Source of the DNA: Clostridium sp. 28_17
Lineage (GTDB): Bacteria; Bacillota; Clostridia; TANB77; CAG-508
DNA length: 64,000 nt
NCBI GenBank assembly: GCA_001916065.1
Contig: MNRS01000018.1
Coordinates: 124,001 to 188,000, forward strand
Reading direction: 5' to 3'
The translations under genes and the position numbers were made by a program. A model generated the notes under the pieces. The model was not told the DNA's origin. It worked only from the letters and a program-made list of their open reading frames with translations, and searched no databases. Positions 25,645 to 33,668 of this stretch are shown here, piece after piece (positions within the stretch are counted from its first letter, which is position 1; every line of letters starts with the position of its first letter).

Positions 25645-26895
25645 TTATTTTAAATGATGGAATTCCTCATATAATTTTCTAGCAGTACTTGGACAATCAA
25701 CTCCAGCACTATCAGCATTCTTAACAGGTGCAAATTCTTCTTCTCTCTTAACTCTAAGAATTGCCATATCATCAACCTCACCAAAAGCATCAAACAAGAA
25801 AGCCTCAAATTTATATGCATTTGGAGAATCTGGAACTACTAAGTTTCCATCTTTATCAATATATTTAGCTTTTTTAAAAGCACTATGGTATGGTAATGGT
25901 GTTTGACCCATTCTTTCAACTGCATCAATGCTAAACAAATTGCAAAGTATATGTGATTCACCATATAAAAGTTCACCATTTTCATCTGTTGCCTCTGCCA
26001 TTTCATCAGTAATTTCTGAGTATTCTATAACACCTGGTTTTCCATTTCTTTTACAGAAAACTCCTACTTTTTCGTGTGGATTTGCTTTTACAATTGATTT
26101 ACATGCAACTGTGACACCTTTATCTATTGCTACTCCCATAAGTACTGGGTCTACCATTTTTACAAGGCAGTTGTCAACTCCACCTATAAATACCCATTCT
26201 ACTCCAAGTTGTCTCATTTTTTCAGTCATACCACTTTTTACTAATGATTCATAAATTCCTCCATGTCCATCAGCGGCTTGTTTTATTAAACCATCTTCAC
26301 CTATTAATATTTTTCCTTCTGTGTCTACCATTGGTAATTCACCTTGGATAAAGAAGAAGATGTTTTTGTCTTTTTGATATCCAAAGTATCTATTTTTTTC
26401 AAAGAAGTTTACTGTTTCTTCATTGTTTTCTCTACTTGTCATTATAAACCATGGTATAGTAACATCATATTTTTTTCCTGCTTCTTTTAACCCATCACTT
26501 AATAATTCAAATAATGATTTGTGTGAGTCTAAGCCTATATCATAGGTTCCTTTTGGTCCACTATGTCCAAGTCTTGTTCCTTGTCCTCCTGCCATTGTAA
26601 CTGCAGCAAGTTTTCCTTCTTGTATAGCATGTTTTCCTATATTTTCATAGTATTTATAATTATCATATAATTTGTTTTTGTCTAGATATTCCATTGGTTC
26701 AATTACATCTTCGTTTTCTGATTCTTCTTTTGTTGTATTGGCATAAAGGCTTTTTATTAATTCGAAGTCTATGTTCATTATTTGGTCTAATAATTGCTTT
26801 TGCTTTTTTTCATCTAAATTTTCATAACCATTTAATAAGTGTTCTTGGTTGTATTTTTTTAATATTACTTTTGCTTCTTCTAATGTATTGTCCAT
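25645..26895 (-). CDS. UDPGP-family UTP-sugar-1-phosphate uridylyltransferase
   Basis: 416 residues from the ATG at 26,893-26,895 (MDNTLEEAKVILKKY), preceded by AAAGGAAG. The nucleotide-binding signature AVTMAGGQGTRLGHSGPKG and the downstream substrate motifs (ADGHGGIYESL, VDNCLVKMVDP, FCKRNGKPGVIEYSE) match the eukaryote-like UDPGP type 1 / UAP family. It makes UDP-glucose, UDP-GlcNAc or a related nucleotide sugar from UTP; which sugar cannot be read from sequence. Two genes downstream lies phosphoglucomutase, so a UDP-glucose route is plausible. Confidence 0.9.
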   Translation of the reverse strand: MDNTLEEAKVILKKYNQEHLLNGYENLDEKKQKQLLDQIMNIDFELIKSLYANTTKEESENEDVIEPMEYLDKNKLYDNYKYYENIGKHAIQEGKLAAVTMAGGQGTRLGHSGPKGTYDIGLDSHKSLFELLSDGLKEAGKKYDVTIPWFIMTSRENNEETVNFFEKNRYFGYQKDKNIFFFIQGELPMVDTEGKILIGEDGLIKQAADGHGGIYESLVKSGMTEKMRQLGVEWVFIGGVDNCLVKMVDPVLMGVAIDKGVTVACKSIVKANPHEKVGVFCKRNGKPGVIEYSEITDEMAEATDENGELLYGESHILCNLFSIDAVERMGQTPLPYHSAFKKAKYIDKDGNLVVPDSPNAYKFEAFLFDAFGEVDDMAILRVKREEEFAPVKNADSAGVDCPSTARKLYEEFHHLK

Positions 26896-27017
26896 ATTTA
26901 TTCTTCCTTTCGTTTGCACTTTGACTGCTTCATTTTTTTATGTACTTTATACTTTATACTATTTATTGAAATTTATCAAGTATTTTTTAAAATTTTATAA
27001 TATTTTTTCTACACCTG

Positions 27018-27102
27018 GTTACAATTCACAGTCCGTAAAATTATTGTTTGCGTGTTTTCCTTCCTACCATTGGGTAATTATGTAGGCTGTGAACTGTAAC
27101 CA
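27018..27102. mobile_element. Mini foldback element with GTTACARTTCACAG ends
   Basis: Terminal inverted repeats of about 25 bases (GGTTACAATTCACAGTCCGT and its degenerate complement at 27,076-27,102) enclose a 30-base core. The left end plus core start (through GTTTGCGTGTTTTCC) matches the right end of the larger foldback at 32,977-33,256 over about 43 bases. No transposase. It overlaps the end of the gene at 27,041-27,556. Best read as a MITE-like family member. Confidence 0.6.
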
Positions 27103-27556
27103 CACCTGATGTTGATAAAATTTTGGTATAATTTTTTTCTATATTGCTTGCATCTTCTTTGATTTCGTTTATATCATAACAATCTACAACTTTTACATCA
27201 CTATTGTTTATCCAATTTTCTATATTTCTATTCATATTTTCTATATAATTTTCTTTTCCTTTTATAAAGATTAATGTTTCTTTTCCTTCTTTATTTGCAT
27301 TTTTTACTTCTTTAAATTTATCCAAATCATTATTTTTCCAGTTTATTTTTGTTATTCTTTCTTTGTCTTCTTTTGCCAAATTTACATTTTCTAAAACTTT
27401 ATTTACTGTATTATCTAAATTATTTTCTGTCATTATTATTACATTTTTATTCTTTTTTAAATTTTCATTAATATAAGGTAAACTTATCATTTCAAAATGA
27501 TAATCACTTGCAAAAAACAAGCATATTTTTTCTTTTCTTTTGTTTTTTTTCATCAT
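27041..27556 (-). CDS. Hypothetical soluble protein, 3' end supplied by a repeat
   Basis: 171 residues, not recognised. A Lys-rich start (MMKKNKRKEKICLFFASDYHF) is followed by an alternating alpha/beta-looking domain with VIIMTENNLDNT and TLIFIKGKENY segments, suggestive of a small Rossmann-like fold, and an Asn/Lys/Glu-rich composition. The last 20 residues (VVTVHSLHNYPMVGRKTRKQ) are read out of the foldback element at 27,018-27,102, and the stop lies inside it. The original C-terminus was therefore probably replaced by insertion. Divergent from spoIIR. Confidence 0.65.
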   Translation of the reverse strand: MMKKNKRKEKICLFFASDYHFEMISLPYINENLKKNKNVIIMTENNLDNTVNKVLENVNLAKEDKERITKINWKNNDLDKFKEVKNANKEGKETLIFIKGKENYIENMNRNIENWINNSDVKVVDCYDINEIKEDASNIEKNYTKILSTSGVVTVHSLHNYPMVGRKTRKQ

Positions 27557-27670
27557 AAGAATATCAACCCTTTCACTTTACAAAGTTTTTTTCTTTAGTG
27601 TAACCTTGTTTTTGATTACTGGTAAATTTTACCATTTATTTTTTTGTGTGTCAAGAAAAAATTGGAAAAT

Positions 27671-27709
27671 ATTTCAAATTTATTTCAGAAATATTTCAAT
27701 TATATTTCA
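27671..27709. promoter_or_regulatory. Four ATTTCA boxes at an exact 11-base period
   Basis: ATTTCA begins at 27,671, 27,682, 27,693 and 27,704, one helical turn apart, just before CCCTATAAT (27,717-27,725) between two divergent genes. It could be a protein-binding array on one DNA face or an A/T-tract curved region. Confidence 0.4.
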
Positions 27710-27752
27710 AAAATTGCCCTATAATTAAAAATCACCTTTATTTCTTTTATTT

Positions 27753-27781
27753 GTATAATTTTATCTAAAATGTAAATAATT
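27753..27781 (+). promoter_or_regulatory. Possible sigma-F promoter of spoIIR
   Basis: GTATA (27,753-27,757), 14 bases, GTAAATAATT (27,772-27,781). It matches 8 of 10 of the Bacillus sigma-F/G -10 consensus (GGNRANAMTR) and the -35 GYATA. spoIIR is sigma-F controlled in Bacillus. No good sigma-A promoter is closer. Confidence 0.4.
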
Positions 27782-27825
27782 AAATTAAAGAATTTTTTAG
27801 AAAAAAAGTTTATTGGAGGTAACAT

Positions 27826-28494
27826 ATGAAAAAATTATTAAACAACAAAAAAAATTCCAAATTAGGAATTATCCTAACTTTAATTTTATTATTAATTATA
27901 TATACAATAATCTGTGCTTTTTCTTATGTTCAGGCAGTATCAACAGATATAAGTAACAGTGTTTTTAGATTGCACGTTTTGGCAAATAGCAACAGTGATG
28001 CGGATCAAGCCTTAAAATACAAAGTAAGAGATAATTTACTTAAATATATGAATGGTCTTTGCTCAAATTGTACTTCTAAAGATGAAGCAATAAAAATTGT
28101 AACAGAGCATCAAGATGAATTTAAACAAGTTGCTTTAGATACTATTTACAACGAAGGATATTCATATGATGTAAAAATAAATATTGGAAATTTTGAATTT
28201 CCAACAAAACAATATGGTGATATTTCGCTCCCTGCAGGTTATTATGATGCTCTAAGAGTTGAAATTGGTGAAGCAAAAGGTCGTAATTGGTGGTGTGTGA
28301 TGTTCCCTTCTTTATGCTTTATTGATGTTTCGTCAGGCTTTGTTCCAGAAGAATCAAAAGAGGATTTACAAAAAGTTTTATCTGATGAGGAATATTCATT
28401 AATTTCTGACAGTTCAAATTCTAGTATAAAGTTTAAATTTAAATTACTAGAATTGTTTGCAAATAATGGCCTCCTTACTGCTAAAAATTTCTAA
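27826..28494 (+). CDS. spoIIR: Stage II sporulation protein R
   Basis: 222 residues. An N-terminal signal or membrane segment (about 16-36) precedes the conserved SpoIIR domain, with FRLHVLANSNSDADQALKYK near residue 45, LPAGYYDALRVEIGEAKGRN and WWCVMFPSLCFID. In Bacillus this secreted forespore protein activates the SpoIIGA protease across the septum, which turns on sigma-E in the mother cell. GGAGG lies 6 bases before the ATG. It is the first gene of a plus-strand run with murA; a sigma-F-like promoter precedes it. Confidence 0.93.
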   Translation: MKKLLNNKKNSKLGIILTLILLLIIYTIICAFSYVQAVSTDISNSVFRLHVLANSNSDADQALKYKVRDNLLKYMNGLCSNCTSKDEAIKIVTEHQDEFKQVALDTIYNEGYSYDVKINIGNFEFPTKQYGDISLPAGYYDALRVEIGEAKGRNWWCVMFPSLCFIDVSSGFVPEESKEDLQKVLSDEEYSLISDSSNSSIKFKFKLLELFANNGLLTAKNF

Positions 28495-28569
28495 TTATAC
28501 TTGCAATACGTAACTCTTTATGGTATATTTTATGCATATGAAATTATATTCTATTCAGGGGGAATCATT

Positions 28570-29829
28570 TTGGAAAAATTAGTAATAACAGGACCAACAC
28601 CTTTAAAAGGTGAAGTAGAAATAAGCGGAGCAAAGAATGCGGCAGTAGCACTATTACCAGCCACATTATTAATAGATGGTGTTTGCACAATAACAAATGT
28701 GCCAAATATAAGTGATGTCCAAATTTTATGCAAAATTTTAGGAGAAATGGGTGCAAAAATTGATTGGACTGGAAAAAATGAATTAAAAATTGATACAACA
28801 AATATAACTACAACACAGGCACCTCTTGATTTAACAAGTAAATTTAGAGCTTCTTACTATCTTATTGGAGCGATGCTTGGTAGAACTGGAGAAATTGAAG
28901 TTGGTATGCCAGGAGGATGTAACTTAGGTGCAAGGCCAATTGATCAACATATTAAAGGTTTTGAATTATTGGGAGCAAATGTTAAAGTTGGCAAAGGGAC
29001 AATTAGTGCAAAAGCGTCTTGCCTAAAAGGTGCACACATATATATGGATGTTGTTTCAGTTGGAGCAACAATAAACATTATACTTGCTAGTGTTTTGGCA
29101 AAAGGTACAACTACAATTGATAATGCTGCTAAAGAGCCCCATATTGTTGATGTTGCTAACTTTTTAAATACAATGGGTGCAGATATTAGAGGTGCTGGAA
29201 CAGATGTTATAAAAATAAATGGTGTTGAAAAATTACATGGAAATGCTACATATTCTGTTGTTCCAGATCAAATAGAAGCAGGTACATTTATGCTTGCTGC
29301 CATTGCATCTAAAGGTGATTTACTTATAAAAAATTGTATAACAAAACATTTGGAACCTTTAACTGCAAAAATTGTAGAAATTGGTGGAAATGTTGAAGAT
29401 AATGGTGATAGTATTAGAGTTTGGTATAGCAAACGTCCTAATAAAGCAAATATTAAAACATTACCTTATCCAGGTTTTCCAACAGATTTGCAACCTCAAA
29501 TGGGTGTTGTTTTAGCAACTGCAAATGGTACAAGCATCATAAACGAAAGTATTTGGGAATCAAGATTCCAATATACTGCCGAATTAAATAAGATGGGTGC
29601 AAATATTACAGCACAAGGAAAAACTGCCATATTTGAAGGTGTAGACGAATTATTTGGAGCACCTGTTTATTCTACAGATCTACGTGCAGGCGCTGCTTTA
29701 ATTGTTGCAGGTGTATCTGCAAATGGTGTAACAGAAGTTTACAACCTAGGTCACATAGATAGAGGTTATGAAAACATTGAAGAAAAATTCAGAAAAATTG
29801 GAGCAAATATAAAAAGAGTAAATGAATAG
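28570..29829 (+). CDS. murA: UDP-N-acetylglucosamine 1-carboxyvinyltransferase
   Basis: 419 residues from the TTG at 28,570-28,572, chosen because AGGGGGA lies 6 bases upstream and the protein then begins at MEKLVITGPTPLKGEV, the usual MurA start; upstream in-frame codons have no ribosome binding site. It transfers enolpyruvate from PEP to UDP-GlcNAc, the first committed step of peptidoglycan synthesis. The active-site cysteine is in MPGGCNLGARPIDQH, and KNAAVALLPA and ESRFQYTAEL motifs are intact. murA next to spoIIR is common in Clostridia. Confidence 0.95.
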   Translation: MEKLVITGPTPLKGEVEISGAKNAAVALLPATLLIDGVCTITNVPNISDVQILCKILGEMGAKIDWTGKNELKIDTTNITTTQAPLDLTSKFRASYYLIGAMLGRTGEIEVGMPGGCNLGARPIDQHIKGFELLGANVKVGKGTISAKASCLKGAHIYMDVVSVGATINIILASVLAKGTTTIDNAAKEPHIVDVANFLNTMGADIRGAGTDVIKINGVEKLHGNATYSVVPDQIEAGTFMLAAIASKGDLLIKNCITKHLEPLTAKIVEIGGNVEDNGDSIRVWYSKRPNKANIKTLPYPGFPTDLQPQMGVVLATANGTSIINESIWESRFQYTAELNKMGANITAQGKTAIFEGVDELFGAPVYSTDLRAGAALIVAGVSANGVTEVYNLGHIDRGYENIEEKFRKIGANIKRVNE

Positions 29830-29927
29830 TTTTTGATAAAAATAAAGTGGATATATGGTTTTATAGTGTCCATTTTATTTCTAACTATAGCAAAAAATAG
29901 CAAAAGAAATAGAAAGAAGTACACATT

Positions 29928-30719
29928 ATGTTTAATTTTTGTAGTTTATATAGTGGAAGCAGTGGAAACAGTTTATATGTTGAAACAGAAAATACCAGAC
30001 TATTAATAGATGCAGGAGTTAGTAGTAAAAAGATTGAATTAGCATTAACTAACCTTGATGTTGACCCTGCTTCTATAAATGGTATATTAGTAACACATGA
30101 ACATTCAGACCATGTTCAAGGTTTAGGAACATTTGCAAAGAAATTTAATTTACCTATATATGTAAATCAAAAAACTTTAGATGCAATGCCTAAACAGAGA
30201 GATAAGATAAAAGAAGAAAATATAAATAATATTAAAATAGAAGAAAAATTCGAAATTGGTGATTTACAAATAAAGCCTTTTGCAATTCCGCATGATGCAG
30301 CAAATCCCTGCGGTTTTAATATCTTTAAGGGAGAGCAAAAAATAAGTATAGCGACAGATATTGGCCATATGACAAATGGTATTTTAAAAAATTTGGAAGA
30401 TAGTATTTTTGTTTTATTAGAATCAAATTATGATCCTGAAGTACTTAAATTTTCTAGATATCCTTACATATTAAAATCACGAATTGCAGGTCCAAATGGT
30501 CATTTACCTAACGAAACAGCGGGAAAAACAATTGCACATTTATTACAATCTGGTCTTAAACAAGCAACTCTTGGACATTTAAGTAAAGAAAGTAATTTTC
30601 CGGAATTGGCATATAAAACAGTTATTGATGAGATTATTTCTAATAGCAATTATAATGAAAATTCATTAAAATTAAATGTTGCAAGCCGCGATGTTCCTGG
30701 GACACGTTTTTCTTTTTAA
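29928..30719 (+). CDS. walJ: MBL-fold hydrolase of the WalJ/YycJ type
   Basis: 263 residues. The metallo-beta-lactamase metal motif is VTHEHSDHVQGL; further ligands are in PHDAANPCGF, ATDIGHMT and LGHLSKESN. The N-terminal SLYSGSSGNSLYVE and overall length match YycJ/WalJ, a probable nuclease linked to cell-wall and DNA-replication coordination. The ribosome binding site is weak (AGAAAGAAG). The adjacent rlmH gene downstream repeats the walJ-rlmH neighbourhood seen in many Firmicutes. Confidence 0.88.
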   Translation: MFNFCSLYSGSSGNSLYVETENTRLLIDAGVSSKKIELALTNLDVDPASINGILVTHEHSDHVQGLGTFAKKFNLPIYVNQKTLDAMPKQRDKIKEENINNIKIEEKFEIGDLQIKPFAIPHDAANPCGFNIFKGEQKISIATDIGHMTNGILKNLEDSIFVLLESNYDPEVLKFSRYPYILKSRIAGPNGHLPNETAGKTIAHLLQSGLKQATLGHLSKESNFPELAYKTVIDEIISNSNYNENSLKLNVASRDVPGTRFSF

Positions 30720-30807
30720 TGTTCTTTTGTGATCATCAGTTCCAAAAGTGATATTTGGTTATAGGTATTCCATTTAAAAACCTAAATATTCAATTTGAGG
30801 ATTAAAA

Positions 30808-31287
30808 ATGCTAACTATAAATGTAATATGTATTGGAAAAGTAAAAGAAAAATTTTTTAGAGATGCAATTGATGAATATTCAAAAAGACTTTCAAAATAT
30901 TGCAAATTAAATATTTTAGAACTTCCAGATGAAAAAATTCCAGACAAGACTAATTTAAATATTGAAAATGAAATTAAAACAAAAGAATGCAATAATATCA
31001 TTAATCACATAAAAAAAGATTCTTATGTTGTTTGTTTGGATTTAAAGGGCAAGGAACTTTCTTCTGAAGAGTTCTCTAAAAACATTGAAAATATATCTAT
31101 GCAGTCTAGTCAAATCACTTTTATAATTGGTGGTTCTTTGGGCCTAACTGAAAAACTTTTAGGTTTATCTAATCAAAAAATATGCTTTTCGAAAATGACT
31201 TTTCCACATCAATTAATTCGTGTTTTTTTACTAGAGCAAATTTTCAGAGCTTTTAAAATTTCTAATGGTGAGACTTACCATAGATAA
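30808..31287 (+). CDS. rlmH: 23S rRNA (pseudouridine1915-N3)-methyltransferase
   Basis: 159 residues, full length for RlmH. SPOUT-class knot with the SAM-binding FIIGGSLGL, the C-terminal KMTFPHQLIRVFLLEQIFRAFKI and the final GETYHR are all conserved. It methylates pseudouridine 1915 in helix 69 of 23S rRNA. TGAGGA precedes the ATG at 30,808. No clear terminator follows. Confidence 0.95.
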   Translation: MLTINVICIGKVKEKFFRDAIDEYSKRLSKYCKLNILELPDEKIPDKTNLNIENEIKTKECNNIINHIKKDSYVVCLDLKGKELSSEEFSKNIENISMQSSQITFIIGGSLGLTEKLLGLSNQKICFSKMTFPHQLIRVFLLEQIFRAFKISNGETYHR

Positions 31288-31297
31288 TTTATATAAT

Positions 31298-31406
31298 TGT
31301 AGGGAAAATAACTTTTATAGATTGTGTAAAAAGTGGGACACAAAAATAATTAAAAATAAAATATCAAAATATTGGGGGATATTATGATAGACCTATCTTC
31401 CCTACA
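31298..31406 (+). other. Possible structured leader or RNA closed by a 10-base stem
   Basis: TTGTAGGGAA (31,298-31,307) and TTCCCTACAA (31,397-31,406) could close a 109-base plus-strand structure. It contains GTGT/ACAC and a 9-codon mini-ORF (MIDLSSLQN) behind GGGGG. A TATAAT at 31,292 lacks a good -35. It lies opposite the 3' end of the hydrophobic peptide transcript, where an antitoxin would be expected, but I cannot show pairing. Confidence 0.3.
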
Positions 31407-31421
31407 AAATTAAAAACATTA

Positions 31422-31529
31422 TTAAATTTTTTTATTGATTTTTTTTAAGATTATGATTGCTAGTATTTTAGTTATCATTTTTTTGATTATTAAAAAATTG
31501 ATTATAAATAATATGATTTTAAAAATCAT
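31422..31529 (-). CDS. 35-residue hydrophobic cationic peptide, type I toxin-like
   Basis: Starts MIFKIILFIINFLIIKK and ends ITKILAIIILKKINKKI: two Ile/Leu-rich stretches split by lysines, no acidic residue. The ATG at 31,527-31,529 has AGGAGG 4-5 bases upstream, and a near-perfect promoter lies about 75 bases upstream of the leader. Small size, hydrophobic core, basic tail and a dedicated promoter resemble membrane toxins of type I systems. It is not similar to the MKD peptides at 36,052 and 41,537 beyond composition. An antisense partner is not evident. Confidence 0.55.
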   Translation of the reverse strand: MIFKIILFIINFLIIKKMITKILAIIILKKINKKI

Positions 31530-31611
31530 AAGACCTCCTGTATGTTTGTTTCTTTATTTCTTTAAATTTTATTAGCCTTTAAGATTTTTATTTTAAACTT
31601 TTTATGGACAT

Positions 31612-31640
31612 ATTATATATCAGTTTTCATAAAAAGTCAA
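31612..31640 (-). promoter_or_regulatory. Promoter of the hydrophobic peptide gene
   Basis: TTGACT (31,635-31,640), 17 bases, TATAAT (31,612-31,617) on the minus strand. Start expected near 31,604. Confidence 0.75.
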
Positions 31641-31706
31641 CAAAAAGATTTCGACAAAAATCGACATAAAAAAGATTACAGCTTATGGCTCATAAAATTA
31701 TTGTTA

Positions 31707-32234
31707 TTAAAATAGTATTTTGCATACAATAATACTTGTTACAATACCAACAAAATCTGCTATCAAAGCAGCCCATAAAACAAATCTCGTCTTTTTTATT
31801 CCAACACTACTTGTATAAACAGCAATCGTATAAACAGTGGTTTCTGTTGAACCCATTATTACAGATGCGATTAATCCAATATTTGAATCGACACCAAAAT
31901 TTTTCATTATATCAGTTGCTACAGCAACAGAAGCACTACCTGAAATTGGTCTTATCAATGCAAGTGGCAAAATCTCTGTAGGAAAATTAACAATGTTTAA
32001 AAGTGGATTTAAAAATTTTACAATAACATCAATTATCCCTGAACTTCTTAGTGCTCCAATTGCTACAAACAATCCAACTAATGTGGGAAAAATGTTGTAA
32101 ATAATTTTTATTCCATCTTTTGCTCCTTCTAAAAAAATATCAAATACTTTTTTTCTTTCTAATATTCCATATAATATTATAATTATTATCATTAATGGCA
32201 TTGCTAAATTAGAAAAATATTCTATAAATTTCAA
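31707..32234 (-). CDS. spmB: Spore maturation protein B
   Basis: 175 residues from the TTG at 32,232-32,234, which has AGAGGTGAT upstream; the longer ATG reading starts inside that site. Nucleoside-recognition (Gate) domain membrane protein with about five helices and the conserved LIRPISGSASVAVATDIM and MGSTETTVYTI motifs. With SpmA it is needed for spore core dehydration and heat resistance in Bacillus. It lies directly downstream of spmA (69 bases). Confidence 0.93.
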   Translation of the reverse strand: MKFIEYFSNLAMPLMIIIIILYGILERKKVFDIFLEGAKDGIKIIYNIFPTLVGLFVAIGALRSSGIIDVIVKFLNPLLNIVNFPTEILPLALIRPISGSASVAVATDIMKNFGVDSNIGLIASVIMGSTETTVYTIAVYTSSVGIKKTRFVLWAALIADFVGIVTSIIVCKILF

Positions 32235-32302
32235 TGTGAAATCACCTCTTTTTTGCAAAAAATATATTATATAATTTTAATTTTATATTTTGCTCATAAA
32301 TT

Positions 32303-32881
32303 TTATTTACCTAATTTTATAAAAATTTTTGTAGCAGTAATTCCCGCAATTGCTGCACATATTGTTGCAATCCACACCGGAACAATAATTGCTGTTGGAT
32401 TATTTGACCCTAGTGAGTTTCGTATGGCTATTACTGTGGTTGGTATAAGTTGAATCGAAGCCGTATTTAATACAATAAACATTGCCATATCATTTGTTAA
32501 TACTTTTTTATTGTTATTTTTTTCTTGCATTGTTTGCATTGCCTTAATGCCTAGTGGTGTTGCAGCATTTCCTAATCCTAATATGTTTGCTACCATGTTC
32601 ATAGATATTTTTTCGTATGTGTCAGTATTTTTTTCTATTTTGGGAAATAAAATTTTTATTATTGGTTTTAGAAACTTTGTGATTTTTTTCATTGCTGTTG
32701 TTTTACTGGCTATCTGCATTATTCCGTTCCATAGACACATTGTTCCAAGTAAAGTAATACATAAATTCACCGCTGAATTTGCACTTTCAAATATTGAATT
32801 ATTTATATTTTTTAAATTTCCTGATAAAATTGCATATATTATTGATATTATTAAAAATGATGGCCATAATATATTTAACAT
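32303..32881 (-). CDS. spmA: Spore maturation protein A
   Basis: 192 residues, multi-pass membrane protein with the SpmA signatures LGTMCLWNGIMQIA, GLGNAATPLGIKAM and NTASIQLIPTTVIAIR. Partner of SpmB in spore core dehydration. The ATG at 32,879-32,881 follows AGGTGAT. First gene of a two-gene unit; no clear sigma-E promoter could be picked out by eye. Confidence 0.93.
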   Translation of the reverse strand: MLNILWPSFLIISIIYAILSGNLKNINNSIFESANSAVNLCITLLGTMCLWNGIMQIASKTTAMKKITKFLKPIIKILFPKIEKNTDTYEKISMNMVANILGLGNAATPLGIKAMQTMQEKNNNKKVLTNDMAMFIVLNTASIQLIPTTVIAIRNSLGSNNPTAIIVPVWIATICAAIAGITATKIFIKLGK

Positions 32882-32976
32882 TCAAATCACCTATATAATT
32901 TTATTAGTTTTTTTTCTGTTTATTACTTATTAGTTGAAGTTCGGTTTCACATTTATTGTTACTACACATATTCCAT

Positions 32977-33256
32977 AAAATTATTGTTTGTGTGTTTCCC
33001 GTCCCCCTTGGATATATATGTATATGATTTTAAACTTTTCGAATGTAATTGGAGCAATATTAAAAATTCTTAAATAAATTTATGGAAAGAGTTCGCGTCG
33101 AACGCAGTGAGGACTAAGCGGAAGGGTGCCATAAATTTATTTTAGAAATTCTTATGTTGCGTATTGAGCCGAGAAAACGTTTCAAATCATATACATATAT
33201 ATCCAAGGGGGACGGGAAACACACAAGCAATAATTTTACTGACTATGAATTGTAAC
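32977..33256. mobile_element. Large foldback (MITE-like) element
   Basis: A 55-base arm at 32,977-33,031 (AAAATTATTGTTTGTGTG and onward through CCCGTCCCCCTTGG) is repeated in reverse at about 33,184-33,237 with one mismatch. Inner arms with ATAAATTTATGG / CCATAAATTTAT and an AGTTCGCGTCGAACG hairpin fill the centre. The right side continues to GTTACAA near 33,256, as in the mini element at 27,018. No ORF or transposase. It separates spmA from the AbrB-like gene. Confidence 0.65.
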
Positions 33257-33295
33257 ACTTTTATGTCATTTTTGACATTTTTTGTCATTTTTTAA

Positions 33296-33324
33296 TTGAC
33301 CAATCGAAATATTTGTGCTATAGT
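33296..33324 (+). promoter_or_regulatory. Promoter of the AbrB-like regulator
   Basis: TTGACC (33,296-33,301), 17 bases, TATAGT (33,319-33,324). Just upstream lies a run of TGTCATTTTTGACA-type palindromic half sites (33,264-33,289), a possible operator, perhaps for autoregulation. Confidence 0.7.
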
Positions 33325-33377
33325 TAATATGAAATCAATAATGGATTTATTAAAAAGTATCATTGAGGAGGAAAAAC

Positions 33378-33629
33378 ATGAAAGCTACAGGAATTATAAG
33401 AAGAGTTGACGAACTTGGAAGAGTAGTTATACCAATAGAAATTAGAAATCAATTTAATATAATTGAAAAAGACCCTATTGAAATATACGTTGATGATTCT
33501 TCTATCATATTAAAAAAATATGAACCAGATTGTATTTTTTGTGGAAATACAGAGGATTTAATTGAATACAAAGGGAAACTTGTATGCAAAAATTGCTCTG
33601 ATGAATTAAATATATTACAAAAAAAATAG
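33378..33629 (+). CDS. AbrB/SpoVT-family transcriptional regulator with zinc ribbon
   Basis: 83 residues from the ATG at 33,378, preceded by GAGGAGG. The swapped-hairpin DNA-binding domain (MKATGIIRRVDELGRVVIPIEIR) takes up the first 50 residues, as in AbrB and SpoVT. The C-terminal part carries two CxxC pairs (CIFCGN and CKNC), a zinc-ribbon-like tail found in some clostridial members. AbrB-type proteins regulate transition-state and sporulation genes; the target set here is unknown. Confidence 0.9.
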   Translation: MKATGIIRRVDELGRVVIPIEIRNQFNIIEKDPIEIYVDDSSIILKKYEPDCIFCGNTEDLIEYKGKLVCKNCSDELNILQKK

Positions 33630-33668
33630 ATATATAGGAAGACTCCCTATATATCTATTTTTATATAA
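33627..33668. terminator. Shared terminator of the AbrB-like gene and rsmI
   Basis: Stem AAATAGATATATAGG / CCTATATATCTATTT around AAGACTC, with A and T runs on both sides; convergent genes end on either side. Confidence 0.85.

Noticed and set aside
31391..31410. Nine-codon mini-ORF MIDLSSLQN behind GGGGG
   Set aside because: Too short to support as a gene; it may be a leader peptide, but nothing downstream on that strand needs one.
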